A program made the translations under genes and the position numbers. This document shows positions 1-11,036 of a DNA stretch of 64,000 bases, piece by piece (position 1 is the first letter of the stretch; the number at the start of each line of letters is the position of its first letter). The notes under the pieces are model-generated. The model was not told the DNA's origin. It searched no databases and was given only the letters and a program-made list of their open reading frames with translations. This DNA comes from Aedes albopictus. Its lineage: Eukaryota; Arthropoda; Insecta; Diptera; Culicidae. Location of the stretch: NCBI RefSeq assembly GCF_035046485.1, contig NC_085138.1, positions 19,659,440-19,723,439 of the forward strand. The letters run 5' to 3'.

Positions 1-2345
1 AAGAATATCAGTAGAAATTCCTGAAGTAATCCTGGCAGAAATCTCTTAAGGTAATCAGGGAAGATCAATGGAAAGATTTCTTTAAGAAATCGCGGGAGCA
101 ATCTCTGTAGAAATCACTCACAGAATCCCGGAAATCCCCGAAAGAATCGCTAAATATATCTCTGGAGGAATACCTGAAAGAAAACCACAAGGAATCCCGA
201 GAGAAATCAATGAAGGGATAGTGGGAGAAAAGTATAAAGGAGTCCCGGGGAGTGCCCTGGGAAGAATCTCCGGAGGAACCCCTGAAAAAAACATGGGAGG
301 AACCGATGAAGAAATCACGCGTGGCATGTTTGAAGAAATCCCGGAAGGAATCCGTAAAGGAAGCTCGGGTGAAATTTCTGAAGGAATTCCGAAAGAAACG
401 TCAGAGAGAATTCTGAAGGAATCCCGTAAGGAGTCTTTGAAATAATTACTGAAAAGATTTCCGAAGGGATCATTAAAAGAAAAAAAGAATCAATGTATGA
501 ATCATGGGATAAATTTCTGAAGCAATTCCTGGAGGAGTCCGTAAGTAAATCTCGGCAATAACACCAAGAGAAATCCCTAACGGAATCCCAGCAAGAATTC
601 CTGCATGAATGTCAAGAGGAATGTCCATAGAAAACCACGAAGAAATCCCAGGAAAAATCATTCAAAAGACCCGGGAAACATCAATGAAGGAATGATGTAA
701 GCAAACCCGAAGGGAATCCGCTAAAGGAAGTCAGAAAAAAAATGCTGTAGAAATCCATAAAAAAAAAATCTCGGAAGAAATCAGTGACGAAATTCCGGGA
801 GGAATATCTAACGGAATTCTTGTAAAAAACCAAGGAGAAATTTCTAATTAAATCTCGGAAGAAATCTCTAAGGGAATCACGTGAGCAATCAATGAAGGAG
901 TCTCGGAATAAATCTCTGAAGCAGCCCCTGAAAAAAACATGCGGGAATCCCCAAATGAATCTTAAAATGTATACCCGAAGGAATCATTTAAAGGATCTTG
1001 GGAGGAATTCCGAAACTTTACCGGGATAAGTTTCCGAAGGAATCACGAGAAAAACTACTGAACGAATTCTTGAATAAATTTTGGGAATAAAACCTGAAGA
1101 AATCACCAACGAAATTCCGGGAAGAATCCTATGTATAATCCCTAAATGAATATCAGGAGGAATTTCTAAAGAAAATCTTATTCCGGAAGCAAAACAAACA
1201 ATGAAGAAATTCCTGCGAAGGAATCCCTTACAAAAAGGACAGAAAACTTAGGGAGCCTCCTGGAGGGATCCCTGATGCATTCAAGCCTAAGGAAGCCCAT
1301 GAGCAATCATTGGCGAAATCATAGAAGGAATTCTAATGGAATTCTCGAAATAACCCCTGGAGGAAACCCAGAAAAGTCCCAGAAAACCCGGGAAGGATCA
1401 ATGAAGGAATCCCGAGAGCATTGCTAAAGGAACCCCGGGGGAAAATCTGGAAGAAATGAATTAAAGAATCTCGGAAGAAATCGATGGCGTGATTCCGGAA
1501 GGAATCTGTGAAGGACTGCTTGTCGTAAACCAAGTAAAATGTTTAAAGAAAATTCCGGGAGGTATCCCGTGAAAAATCAATGAAGAATTCTCGGAAGAAA
1601 TATATGAAGGAACCCACAAAAAATTAAGAGGAGTCCTTAAATGAATTTTTGGAGGTATACCCGAAGGAGTCATCAGAAGAATCTCTGGAGGAATTCCGAA
1701 ACAATATCGAGATAAATTTACATTTTAACCCCGGGAAAATCAATGCAAGAATTACGGAAGAAATTTCAGAAGGAATCCCGGCAAAGTTCCAGGAAGTATT
1801 TTCAAAGCAACCCCTGAATAAATCTCCGGGAATCAATGGAGGAATCCCGGATCGCTGAAGGAATCCCGGGAAAAATCCGGCAGAAATCCATAAAAGAATC
1901 TCGGGAGAATTTGGTGACGAAATTCCGGAAAGAATATCTGAAGGAATACTTGTCAAAAATTCAGTAGTAATTTCTCAATAGATACCGGATGATCCCGTGA
2001 AAAATCAAAGAAGGAGTCTCGGAAGGAATCTCAGGAGGACTACCGAAAGCAAATCCCAAAAGAATCTTGGAGGAAATCAATAAAAAAATGTTTGGCGTAA
2101 TCCCAGGAGAAGTCTCTAAGGGAATCCCTGGAGCGATCCGTGAATGAATCTTACAGGGAATCTCTGAAGGAAACTCGGGAATAATCAACGGATGAATCCT
2201 CGGAAGCATCTAGCAAGGAAGCGCTCAAGGAATCCCGGAAGAACACCTAGAAAAAAAAAATCCAGGAGGAATCCCTGATGGAATCTCGAGAATAATCCAC
2301 GTGAAAGAACCTGGAAGCCATCCCGGGAAAATACGTAAAAGAATA
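1..2345 (+). repeat. Degenerate ~15-bp minisatellite, purine-rich on + strand
   Basis: The stretch is built from loosely conserved units resembling GGAATCCCTGAAGAA, repeated about every 15 bp with many substitutions and small indels. Because 15 bp is five codons, chance reading frames give pentapeptide-like repeats rich in Glu, Gly, Ser and Ile. No frame is long or consistently open, so coding is unlikely. The same unit recurs at 4.3, 17.9, 50-51 and 61-64 kb, which makes it a dispersed satellite-like family of this genome. Confidence 0.8.
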
Positions 2346-2480
2346 CCGGAAGTAATCATTCAATTTTGTATGATGAAAAGCACCTCGAGTTTCTCGAAAT
2401 AAACAGCCTTTTTTGAAAAAAAAATAGACATTATAGTGGTACTCATTGTGCATTACCGCTACCAAATAATTTTCGATACC

Positions 2481-2520
2481 AACCCCCCCCCCCCCTACCC
2501 CCTTCGTAGGGGGGGTTTTC
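2481..2520. other. Poly-C tract with G-rich hairpin partner
   Basis: A run of 13 C residues is followed by TACCCCCTTCGTAGGGGGGG. The C-rich part, the TAC and the GTAGGGGGGG can fold into a short stem of about ten pairs. A second C-rich patch follows near 2556-2570. This is low-complexity sequence with no recognised function, and length polymorphism or assembly uncertainty is likely. Confidence 0.5.
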
Positions 2521-2700
2521 TTATAATTACTACATTTCTTGTCACACTTTCACAAACCCCCCTCCCTCCTAGGACCGTGACGTACTTAATGGATGACCCC
2601 AATATGTTATGGAATTCAAATCATATGCTCTATAAGCGACGGAATGTAATCAATGCAATAAATTCAATTATGTAAGAATACTCTTAGAGCCGCAAGACAT

Positions 2701-3710
2701 AAGCGTGCAGTTATGAGAAAGTCTTTTTGAAGTTGTACAACATTGTAAGGTATTGTGGATTTACCGGCTACTTGTATTCTACCGGTTACTTGAGTAGCCG
2801 TTACAAAATAGCCGTTTTCATATAAAAATCAACTTGATTGTCAAAAAATGAATGTCGCTGAATAGCTAGTGGCAACGAGGAATAGCGCATACAATAAAAA
2901 TGTTTAAAAACATTTTTAAGTTACTCTTTTTATAAAACGGCTACTTTGGAGGCCATACTGAAGCGACCGGTAGAATACAAGTAGCCGGTAAATCCACAAT
3001 ATGCAAAATGTCCTGGAGTGCAGGACATCCAAGTTCTACAGAATCTACCTCAATCGTCACCCAATCTACGTTTGCAGTTGCTGTCCACTGATATCCGTGA
3101 TGCTCTTCAACCCAACGAGAAGTATTTTTCTCGGCTGTCGGATATTGTAAAGTCTGCTAAATGTCCTGAAGTTCTAGACTTTCAAGTTCTACAAAATCTA
3201 CCAAAATCACCATCACATCTACGCTTACGGTTTACGATCATCGCTAGTACCATGGTATTCCGCAATACTACGAGAAAATCTTGTTGAGATTGTACGACAT
3301 TGTAAGGTATGCAAAATGTTCTGGAGTTCAAGTTTCAAGCTTTACAGAATCTACCACAAGCGCCATTTAATATACGCTTGCTGCTCACTTTGTTGATATT
3401 CAGGGTGTTCCAGAATGCAAGAAGAAGTCTTTTTGACGGTTGTCAGACATTATGTAAGGTTTAAAAAATGCCAAGAAGTTCAGAATTTTTCAAGCTCCAC
3501 AGCCTCTACTGCAACGTCGTACTACGGCTTGAGGTTTCCGGTCATTGTTATCAACCATACTAAACAAGTTCTACAGAATCACCTCAATTGCCGTTGAATC
3601 TACATTTACAGTTATTTTCCATCGATATCCTAGGTTCTCTGAAATCTATTGAGAAGTCCTTTTAGGGTTGTCAGACATTGTGAGGTTTGCAAAATATCTC
3701 TGGTTTTTAA
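2701..3710 (+). repeat. Diverged tandem array, unit ~152-156 bp
   Basis: A unit beginning close to GCAAAATGTCCTGGAGT recurs near 3002, 3158, 3310 and 3462, with a further partial unit ending near 3700. Shared landmarks in each unit are AAGTTCTACAGAATCTACC, a stretch like ATCTACGTTTGCAGTT, and TTGTAAGGTATGCAAAATG at the unit junction. Units differ from each other by many substitutions. The first unit boundary is interrupted by a MITE at 2753-2999. Short open frames in the array are not conserved between units, so it is probably non-coding. Confidence 0.7.
2753..2999. mobile_element. 247-bp MITE with 35-bp inverted ends and TA duplication
   Basis: The first 20 bases, TTGTGGATTTACCGGCTACT, and about 15 more are matched exactly in reverse complement at the right end. 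TA flanks both sides at 2751-2752 and 3000-3001. A paralogous empty site exists inside the window: the tandem unit at about 3301-3320 reads through the same flank with a single TA. The element has no open frame. A TA duplication is typical of Tc1/mariner-type mobilisation, but the superfamily is an inference. Confidence 0.88.
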
Positions 3711-3817
3711 AGAAATCCCTCGAGGGATCCACGGAGTACTCCTGGATGAAACCCCGGTAGAATTCCGAGAAATTTCAGCAGGAGTTTCTGAAGGAATCCT
3801 ATGTTATTCATAATGGG

Positions 3818-4306
3818 GATTCCCGGATATGCTTTTACGATTAATCAAGGCGACAATGGATCGAGTGATGTGCGTAGTGCGGGTATCAGGGACACTCTCG
3901 GGTCCCTTCAAATCTCGCAGAAGGTTACAGCAAGGTGATGATCTTTCGTGCCTGTACCCTACATGCAGAAGACCAACGCGCCCTGGGAGTTTTCGAACGG
4001 AAGGTGTTGCGTACCATCTACGGCGAAGTGCAGATGGAAGACAGGACTTGGAAAAGGCGAATGAACCACGAGTTGGTGGGTGGGTCACGTTATCAGGATG
4101 CCGGATAGCAACCGATTCTCGAGAACCATCCGACCGGTACAAGAAGACGTGGTGCACAAAAGACGTGGTCGATCAAGTAGAGGACGATTTGCGGACCCTT
4201 CGCCGAGTGCGGAACTGGAGACACACAGCCATGGATCGAGTAGAATGGAGACGACTTCTAAGTACAGTAGAGAACTCCCAGGCCTTAGTTTGACCGGTAA
4301 GGTAAG
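3818..4306 (+). pseudogene. Internally deleted non-LTR retrotransposon RT fragment
   Basis: The sequence matches the minus-strand LINE at 55.55-56.61 kb: reverse-transcriptase palm start, then the C-terminal part with the motifs ENQRALGVFE-like and GHVIRM-like. About 0.5 kb covering the catalytic FADD region is missing at roughly 3957, and about 60 bp more is missing near 4077. It reads in shifted frames, so no functional protein is possible. The 5' border (GGATTCCCGGAT) coincides with the 5' border of the other copy. The 3' end, near GACCGGTAAGGTAAG, is also shared. Confidence 0.8.
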
Positions 4307-4800
4307 TCTGAAGGAATCATAGGAAAAACTCCTGAAAGAATCATAACCAAAATCTCTAGATAAATTCCTGCAGAAATGTACGGAATAACTCTAGAAAGTT
4401 TTTTTTTTTTTTTTTTTGAGAAATCCTTATAGAAATCTAGGAGTTCCTGACGAAATTCCAGAAAAAAAATCTACAAGAATACCAGTAAAAATTTCTGGAT
4501 GAACCCCAGCAGCAGTTTTTGAAGGAATTTTAAGAAAAACTTCTGGAGGTATCACAATAGGAAGAATGCCTGGAAAAACTTAGGAAAATATCAGAAGGGA
4601 TTCTTATAGAATTTCCCGGAAGAAATCCTGTAGGATGTTCCAGAGAAATTCATAGAGGAGCACCATCGGAAATTCCTGAAGGTATTGAAGCGAAAATTCT
4701 TGGATAGACTCACTGCAACAATTTCTGGAACAATCCTACCATAAATTCCTGAAGAGTTTCGAATAGACATCCGAGAGAATTTCATTGTGGAATCTCTGGC
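4307..4800 (+). repeat. Degenerate ~15-bp minisatellite
   Basis: This is the same loose GGAATTCCTGAAGAA-like unit as at the window start, with a 17-T homopolymer at about 4400-4417. It starts immediately after the LINE fragment, so the fragment appears to have inserted into, or been captured by, a minisatellite tract that also covers 3715-3810. Confidence 0.7.
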
Positions 4801-5858
4801 GCTCCGTCACAAATCCAATCAGGTGTTCAGTTGAATATTACTTCATGAATTTCGGATGTGTTTCCCAGATGTTGAATTCCCGCCAGGTCACCTAGTTGAG
4901 TTCTGATATTGTCATGCGATTCCGTTCGGGTACCCACTTACAATTGCTTTTCGTGATGCGAAAACCTTCTCGGATTCATGACAGCACGGTGCGCACAACA
5001 GCAAATGGTAATGGCAACATTCGAAAAATATTCACGTTTCTTTGCTGGTCGAGTTCCAAAGGAAATTCCTCCTAAAGCGATAAAACATCGAGGTCGGGTT
5101 TGCTGTTTTGTTGGATGTTGATTCGGTTCTACTGCAATCTAGTAGTGTAGTATGCAGAGACGCAACGTGAAGGTTGGTCGGATGTGTAACAAAGTAGCCA
5201 CGGCATGTTTTTTGATGCCAACACAAAAGACTGATTAAGCCGTAAAATAATTAACCTAAAAGACCCACATCCGGTTCGTTTTGCCTTGGGCTTGCTGGAC
5301 ACCGAAACAAAGGAGGGTCGACCTTCCGACCTGATTGCAGACCGCACGCTGCATACGAGCCACCGTTCATCGACAATTTGTTAAATTCATTTTTAAAATA
5401 TTTGCGCACTACAATCATCTGTTTGATGCATTAGAAAATTATAGTCCTCGATTGCCATCTAATTTCAATAAATTCAATTCGTCATTTCCTGCGTCACAGC
5501 TAAACTAAAAACTGAAAATTGCCACTTCCTAGCCCTGCCTTGTTTCACGGCGCGGCGACGGCGGCCTTGGCTTAACAAGCACCTGTCAAAGCAAAGCAAA
5601 ATTAAATTTTCTCACCTTAATTTCCATCCTCGCGCGGTGTTTGGTCCGCCACCACCGCCGACCGTCCAAGGTGGTCTTCCACGACACTACGAGCTGTAGC
5701 TTATAATTTGGAAGCACCATGTCCAATTCGCGCACACACATGGGAGGCACAGTAGACGTTCGATAAGTGGAACACGTGCAATTCTGAGTCCAGTTTCAGG
5801 CTGAATCGGATTCTGTTTCATGCCGTCACCGTAAACTACCAACAAATTACAATGGATT
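4801..5858. other. Unique-looking intergenic DNA, no gene seen
   Basis: I see no open frame with protein-like composition, no tandem repeat and no inverted ends here. The segment 5540-5780 is GC-richer than its surroundings, but I could not assign it to a promoter. Confidence 0.5.
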
Positions 5859-5950
5859 ACTGCACGAATTTACACTGTCCTGCTTACTCTTACACGAAAT
5901 TTGACGTTTGAGAGGTGTCGGCACCGCTCAAGGGGTGAGTCGCTTAGCAC
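5859..5950 (+). repeat. Left terminal inverted repeat of the large transposon
   Basis: Starts ACTGCACGAATTTACACTG and carries a small internal hairpin (GAGAGGTGTC / GGCACCGCTC). Most of the latter arm is absent from the other end. It lies beyond the 3' end of the transposase gene. Confidence 0.8.
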
Positions 5951-6008
5951 TCTTTCGTTTATTGCATATTTTTTTAGAGTGCCAATTAGTGTAACGAAGT
6001 GGCCCGTT

Positions 6009-6038
6009 GTGCCGCAGTGTGCCACAGTGTGCCACAGT
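6009..6038 (+). promoter_or_regulatory. Subterminal TGTGCC repeats, left end
   Basis: Three consecutive ~10-bp copies of a TGTGCCACAG-like motif lie about 150 bp inside the left end. Comparable motifs lie about 130-170 bp inside the right end, in the same orientation on the + strand. Subterminal direct repeats are common transposase-binding sites in several cut-and-paste families. That role here is inferred. Confidence 0.55.
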
Positions 6039-6667
6039 TCAATTGATGCAATATATATTAAGCTTGGCAACCCTGCATTTGTTTTGATGCTTACGAGTAG
6101 TGAAAAAATCATATCTGTCATTCCCGATACTTTACCCGAGATATCTGTTAATATAGGTGATTGACGGATATGTTCGGGTTTCTATACAGCGTATTAATGA
6201 CTGCAACCTTTTGTTTTTTCAATATAAGTAAATTGTCTGTTGCCAACTTCTTAATTGATCATAAAATAAGCGGCTTGTTTTGTGAGCACATTGAATAGAT
6301 TGAAGTTGATAAGATCCATTGTCAATACGAGTTAACAGGAGTTATCTAAAATGACGATACCGGAACTCATCAACCCGAATTGAAGTAGCAAACTTGCAAG
6401 AATAATGACCACATTTTGCTAGCCTGTGATTTAATCTCATGTCCAAGCTTAAAAAAGTGCAATCATATTCGTAGATGAGAGGGTCCCCGAACCCGATTAT
6501 GTTACTTTCGCCCTGTTTCAATTTCAATCTAGATAAGCAATAACAAGAAACGTAACTAAGTTTTATTGACAATATTCTTTTACATTGTGAGAAAACAACA
6601 TCAAATAATAAAACTAAGCTAAACAGAAAATATGGAAGGTAATGAAGTTCAATTCTAAATAAATAGG

Positions 6668-9379
6668 TTATTCAGCTTCGCTTTTCTTCGATGCTGTTTG
6701 AATGCGATGAAAGCGCTGCAATCGATCATTTGTTCTCCTAAGACGTCCAGAAGACAAGACCCACAGCATTTTCGATTTCGAGATGTTAACAACTTTCCCC
6801 GTAATTCGCCTGATTTTAAAAATATTTCTGTTCCTCTTTGTGCTGCAATGTTTTAGAATCTTTTCTCCGCCAGTTTTAGGAAAAACTTTAGTTGCACATT
6901 CGATGACAGGTTCTTCATTTTGATTGTTTAAAAACAGTGCTTCACAGTTGGTACCTGAAGATAACATTGATTAAAAAATATTAAATTTTTAATTTCTGAA
7001 TTATTTACCATCTGACGAGCCATCTGAGCTCTCTTCATCAACATTCACATATTCAAGATCAAGTGGTATGTTAGAGTTACGTATAATGAAACTGTGACTA
7101 AACTTGATTTTATCTTTATCAAATCCGACTGAAATGAGAAGCTCTGTCGCGTTTTTCTCGGCTGTTAAAATGGATTGAGCGATTTCATCATCATTTGGCA
7201 GATCGAAAAATGGACAAGTTTTGGAGGCCTGTTTGCGCAGGCTAGGAAAACATAAAATGTTTTTTCTACGATGAGCAATCAGTAATTTCATTTGCAGCTT
7301 TTGCATCCTCTGCTCGAGATCCTTCATGGTGAAATTTACCGCTGTGTGATTGATGGTCGTCATTGAGCGTAGCTCACGAAACGAAGTCTCGCAGGGCTGG
7401 CTGGTCAGATTTTGGACTACGAACTGCTTTTCTGCGTTTTTGTCACGACAGTTCACCAGATAGTGAATCAACTCATAAGCGTTCAATTCTAAGCACCAAT
7501 ACACGTTGGAAGTTGTACATTCCTGAATGCTTCGAGATGAGTCAAGACACTGCCAACGCCAGGCTCGAACAAAGAACAACGCAGTCCTATAAAATAAAAC
7601 AAATTACATTGTATAACGTTTTACATGAATCTGGCAAAACCAACCATATTGAGATTATTCGTTTTTTTGGAGACATTTTTTCCTCGGTAAATGAAACTCA
7701 TTATCTTTAGATATACTGCTGTGCCGATAGAATCTGGTACTATGTCTGTTAGGTGTTCAATAAGTTCAGGTGCCATTAATTTCAAAGACGGATCAAACTT
7801 CATTTTATCCGCTGGATTCAAGTCTGACGGATTCATCCTGTGAATGACTTTTTCACCGATTTCAATCGTTTGCTTTATGTAATCGGATGACACATCGCAT
7901 TTCCCTAGATAATTTAAAAAAAATATAAGAAGAATTGAACGCAATTAATTTCTAATTTTCAAATTACCAACAACCATTTTCTTTTTTGGATTGAGCAAAC
8001 TATGTCGGAGTTTGTTTACAAGGTGAATAGTGTCCTGGATGCAAACTACATCGTCATCCAAATTTCCAACGAAATATTGTCCATACAATAAGTTTGCTCG
8101 TGGATGTGGAAGTCTTGTTCTTTCCTTCATTGCTCGCAATAGGCGTGAATCTCCATCGGATGCATGTGACACAACTTTCACTCCAGCTTTTCTAAGTTCG
8201 GATTCCACGTAGTGCCACCGCTGTTTTACTTGGAGATGCGTAAACTTGTTGTCACTGCACATGTACAGTATGCAAACCGGGGATGCACCCACGGCCATCG
8301 GAGTCGCCATAACAACATATAAGTATTCTCCAACTGTGTAATTCTTCAGATCATAAACCATTTTTGCCGCAGAAGAAGCCTTGAAAAAGTCCAGCACTGG
8401 CATTCCCTTGTCATCGAATGGCGCCACCAGGCCACGCACAGAGTCCGTCCGAGCGGAATATTCTGGGTTGGGAGACAAGGATGTCCCATCCTCACTTAAT
8501 GCAACAGCTTTTGGAAAATGATTGACCTTCAAGTATTTTACAAGAGTGTTTATCATCAACACTCCTTCTCTGGTATCATAGGTGTGCCGAGAAATATGTC
8601 GATGGACAGATTTGACACTGGGGAGTGACATATTCGCTTTGTTAAATGTGTATGCGCTTTTTCCAGAGGTCAGCAATAAATAAGCTGCAACATCATGCTC
8701 ATATTCAGTGTAACGTGCTCCACATTTTCTTTGTAGCTCGCATCGCTTGTTCAAATTTTTATGAACGTCGAATAAGGCTGTAGGTTTACTCATAGATTGC
8801 CCGACCAACTCATTGTTAGATTGATTAGGGTTTCCATCGATTTCACTGCAAATTAAACTCTTTTTAAAGTTTAATTTTTTATTGCATTTTGATAATTCAC
8901 ACATAACAACTAACTACTAATTCGATATATAACAAATTTTAGTCTTACGTGATCTCATTAGTTACATCGTGAGTCTCGACAATGGGGATAACTTCTGCAG
9001 TCCCAGAGTGTACTCCGCCATCGCTACAGTTCACCACTTCTGTAAATTATAAACAAATAATATATATATATCTATATATATAAAAATGAGTTAGAAGTTC
9101 CTTTGAGGCAACAAAACTCAAGAACGGATGAACCGATCAGCATGACTGTTGCACGGTTCGATTCGTTTTCATGGTGGCTGTGTTTATATGTACAAAAAGT
9201 TACAAAAATCAACCAGAAAAGTTAATAAATTAATAAAGTACTGATTTTTCATGAGCTGGGAAGGAAATCAACACGATCGAAATGAAACCAATCTAGAGTG
9301 CGATGATATTTTGAGCTCAACAGTTGTCAAACCACCACAACAGGGCAAGACAAAGTTTGCCGGGTCAGCTAGTTATTAT

Positions 9380-9474
<95 letters not shown>

Positions 9475-10498
9475 TGGTTCTGTGTTATGTGACATAAATA
9501 AAAGAATTACCATCTACATGAATTCTATCTTCCTCTAAAAACTCCAGATCACGTTGTACCTTGATCAATCCGCTCAAATCTATTATCTCATTTTCTGAAG
9601 AATATAACGGGTCATAGGAAATGATAGAATCCACCGTTTCTAATAAATCTACATCATTCCCAGCCTGTTCTGTATCAGTTCGGTTCAAATCTGCTGCCGG
9701 TAGTGGTGCATCAATTCTGGCATTTGGAAATGCATCGAATTGCTGTGTCGGGTGAGACTGTAAATGTGCCAGTTTCCACGTTCGTCCATGGTAAATGATA
9801 TCTTTGTCCGTTTTCTATTTACCTGGCACATTGGACACAATGATTCCGCTCGGAATTTTCCGTCGCCATTGGTATAAATTTTGATGTCAATTTCCTTTAA
9901 CTGTTCCAGAAATTCGTCATAGCTTGTATCAAGAATAGCTCTATGCAAATGGAAGGAAATCAACTGACAAGTGTTCACAATAGGTATAAGATTTAAAAGA
10001 AATACTTACTGCGAAGCGAAGTGCAACATTATTTTGTCATATAAAGTGCGAGAATGCAATTCTGCGTCTTCGCCGTGTACTTTAATGCTTATAATTGTTC
10101 TACATTTTGATTTGATGAAATATTTGATTCCCTTTCTCTCCATAATACGAGCCAGATCGAGGAGACACATGACTTCTCCGCCCAGGAAACGAAATTTTTC
10201 TGGCTGTTTGGCGTATACTGGCCCATAAATTTCAACGAGCGGAGTCCCACCAGCGGATGCGTCTTCGCGTAAGTAGTCTGCCATAATACGCATGCCTTGC
10301 TCTATTTGTCGAATTGATTCGACCGTTAGTTGTGACAGCGACTGGCTACATAGATTTTGCTTTTTCAAAATGTTTCGTATGTGAGGGTTTATGGTTCCAT
10401 ATTCTTCTTCCATCTTATTCCAAAAATGCACCTTTCAATATAAATCACTATGTAATATTAGACCATGGAATGTTACTGATGCTACCTACCTCGTCCAT
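6668..10498 (-). CDS. Multi-exon transposase, P/hAT-like DDE architecture, family unassigned
   Basis: Predicted exons (minus strand): 10498-10490, 10431-10010, 9940-9823, 9757-9511, 9039-8949, 8845-7968, 7904-7625, 7586-7009, 6954-6668. All borders are GT-AG and phases match, giving 970 codons including the stop, with ATG at 10498. Candidate catalytic acids are Asp in SEDGTS (8490), Asp in SDGDSR (8157) and Glu in SQPCE (7390). A D-x2-H motif, QDTIH, lies at about 8034. D-x2-H and a late SQ..E motif recall P-element and hAT transposases; this is inference. A C-x2-C...H-x4-H finger is encoded at 9837-9726 only if the 9822-9758 intron is retained. Retention gives a 228-residue protein ending at 9685. 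The 7624-7587 intron is only 38 bp, which is short for an insect. No nuclear localisation signal was assigned. Promoter elements were not resolved. Confidence 0.75.
9071..9372 (+). mobile_element. Non-autonomous Helitron, 302 bp
   Basis: Begins TCTATATATATAAAAATG and ends GTCAGCTAG, with A before (9070) and T after (9373), as expected for Helitron insertion between A and T. The 5' TC and the 3' CTRR-type CTAG are present. A short GGCAA/TTGCC hairpin lies just upstream of the 3' end. There is no coding capacity. It is inserted in a TA dinucleotide tract inside a transposase intron. Confidence 0.85.
9374..9471. repeat. (TA)n microsatellite
   Basis: Nearly pure TA dinucleotides for about 100 bp, continuing a shorter TA run that precedes the Helitron at 9058-9070. 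The Helitron target was most likely this microsatellite, which was then split. Confidence 0.9.
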
Positions 10499-10647
10499 AA
10501 TTTCTGGTTAATTCAACTCCTGATTATTCACCGAAGCAACAATAATCCACGATTATTCGAAAACCACCACGAAAATGAATTCAAGTACGGCTGTTGAAAA
10601 TTGCCAGGCAGTGTTGCCGGCGTATCACGAAAACTTAGCTGTCAAAA

Positions 10648-10686
10648 TTGTGCCACAGTGTGCCCCTGTGTGCCCCAGTGTGCTAT
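10648..10686 (+). promoter_or_regulatory. Subterminal TGTGCC repeats, right end
   Basis: Four TGTGCC(A/C)C(A/T)G-like units in a row, in the same + orientation as the left subterminal cluster. They lie upstream of the transposase start at 10498, so they could affect both transposition and transcription. This is inference from position only. Confidence 0.55.
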
Positions 10687-10736
10687 GATCTAAAAATTGT
10701 GTTAACTTCGATGCAAAATATTGTTCTCGGCACATT

Positions 10737-10817
10737 GTTCCAAGCGACCTCCCCTTGGCACCGCTCAAACGTCAAATTTTTTGTGAAAGTAAGCAGGCCA
10801 GAATAAATTCGTGCAGT
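10737..10817 (-). repeat. Right terminal inverted repeat of the large transposon
   Basis: The reverse complement of this segment matches 5859-5950 from the outermost ACTGCACGAATTTA inward. It lacks the ~12-bp insertion found in the left copy. It is upstream of the transposase gene and may contain part of its promoter. Confidence 0.8.
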
Positions 10818-11036
10818 GGACCATACACTCTTTTGGTGGACAATTAAACGTCGTGATCACCAAGACAATGTTTGATTATTACATTCGCAAAATCATGAAA
10901 CATTTCAATTAAATTTTACGCAGCAATTTAATCTGTTTAGTGAGTACCCCTATTGAAAAATGCCTTGAATATGCTCCTGAAAATTTGGATTTTTTATTGT
11001 TAGTAAGACACATAACCACCGCTATTTTCTATTGTA

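Larger units (their letters stand above)
9040..9510 (-). other. Transposase intron enlarged by Helitron and TA array
   Basis: The donor GTAATT at 9510 and the acceptor TTTACAG ending at 9040 join exons in phase 1. Without the 302-bp Helitron and the ~100-bp TA tract the intron would be about 70 bp, like its neighbours (54-103 bp). The insertion therefore landed in non-coding sequence without breaking the gene. Confidence 0.7.
5859..10817 (-). mobile_element. 4.96-kb DNA transposon with ~80-bp inverted ends
   Basis: Both ends begin ACTGCACGAATTTA and stay alignable for about 80 bp inward, including CCTGCTTACT, AATTTGACGTTTGAG and GTCGCTT, with one ~12-bp indel. Between them lies a single multi-exon transposase gene on the minus strand. 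Short TGTGCC repeats sit just inside each end. A clear target-site duplication could not be found, so the exact outer borders may be off by a few bases. A Helitron and a TA array are nested in one intron. The superfamily is not certain; see the gene entry. Confidence 0.85.

Noticed and set aside
2701..3710. CRISPR-like array
   Set aside because: Units of ~154 bp diverge along their whole length, with no short constant repeat alternating with unique spacers. The DNA is eukaryotic.
3829..4293. 154-codon frame as an intact gene
   Set aside because: It is an internally deleted LINE copy read in mixed frames.
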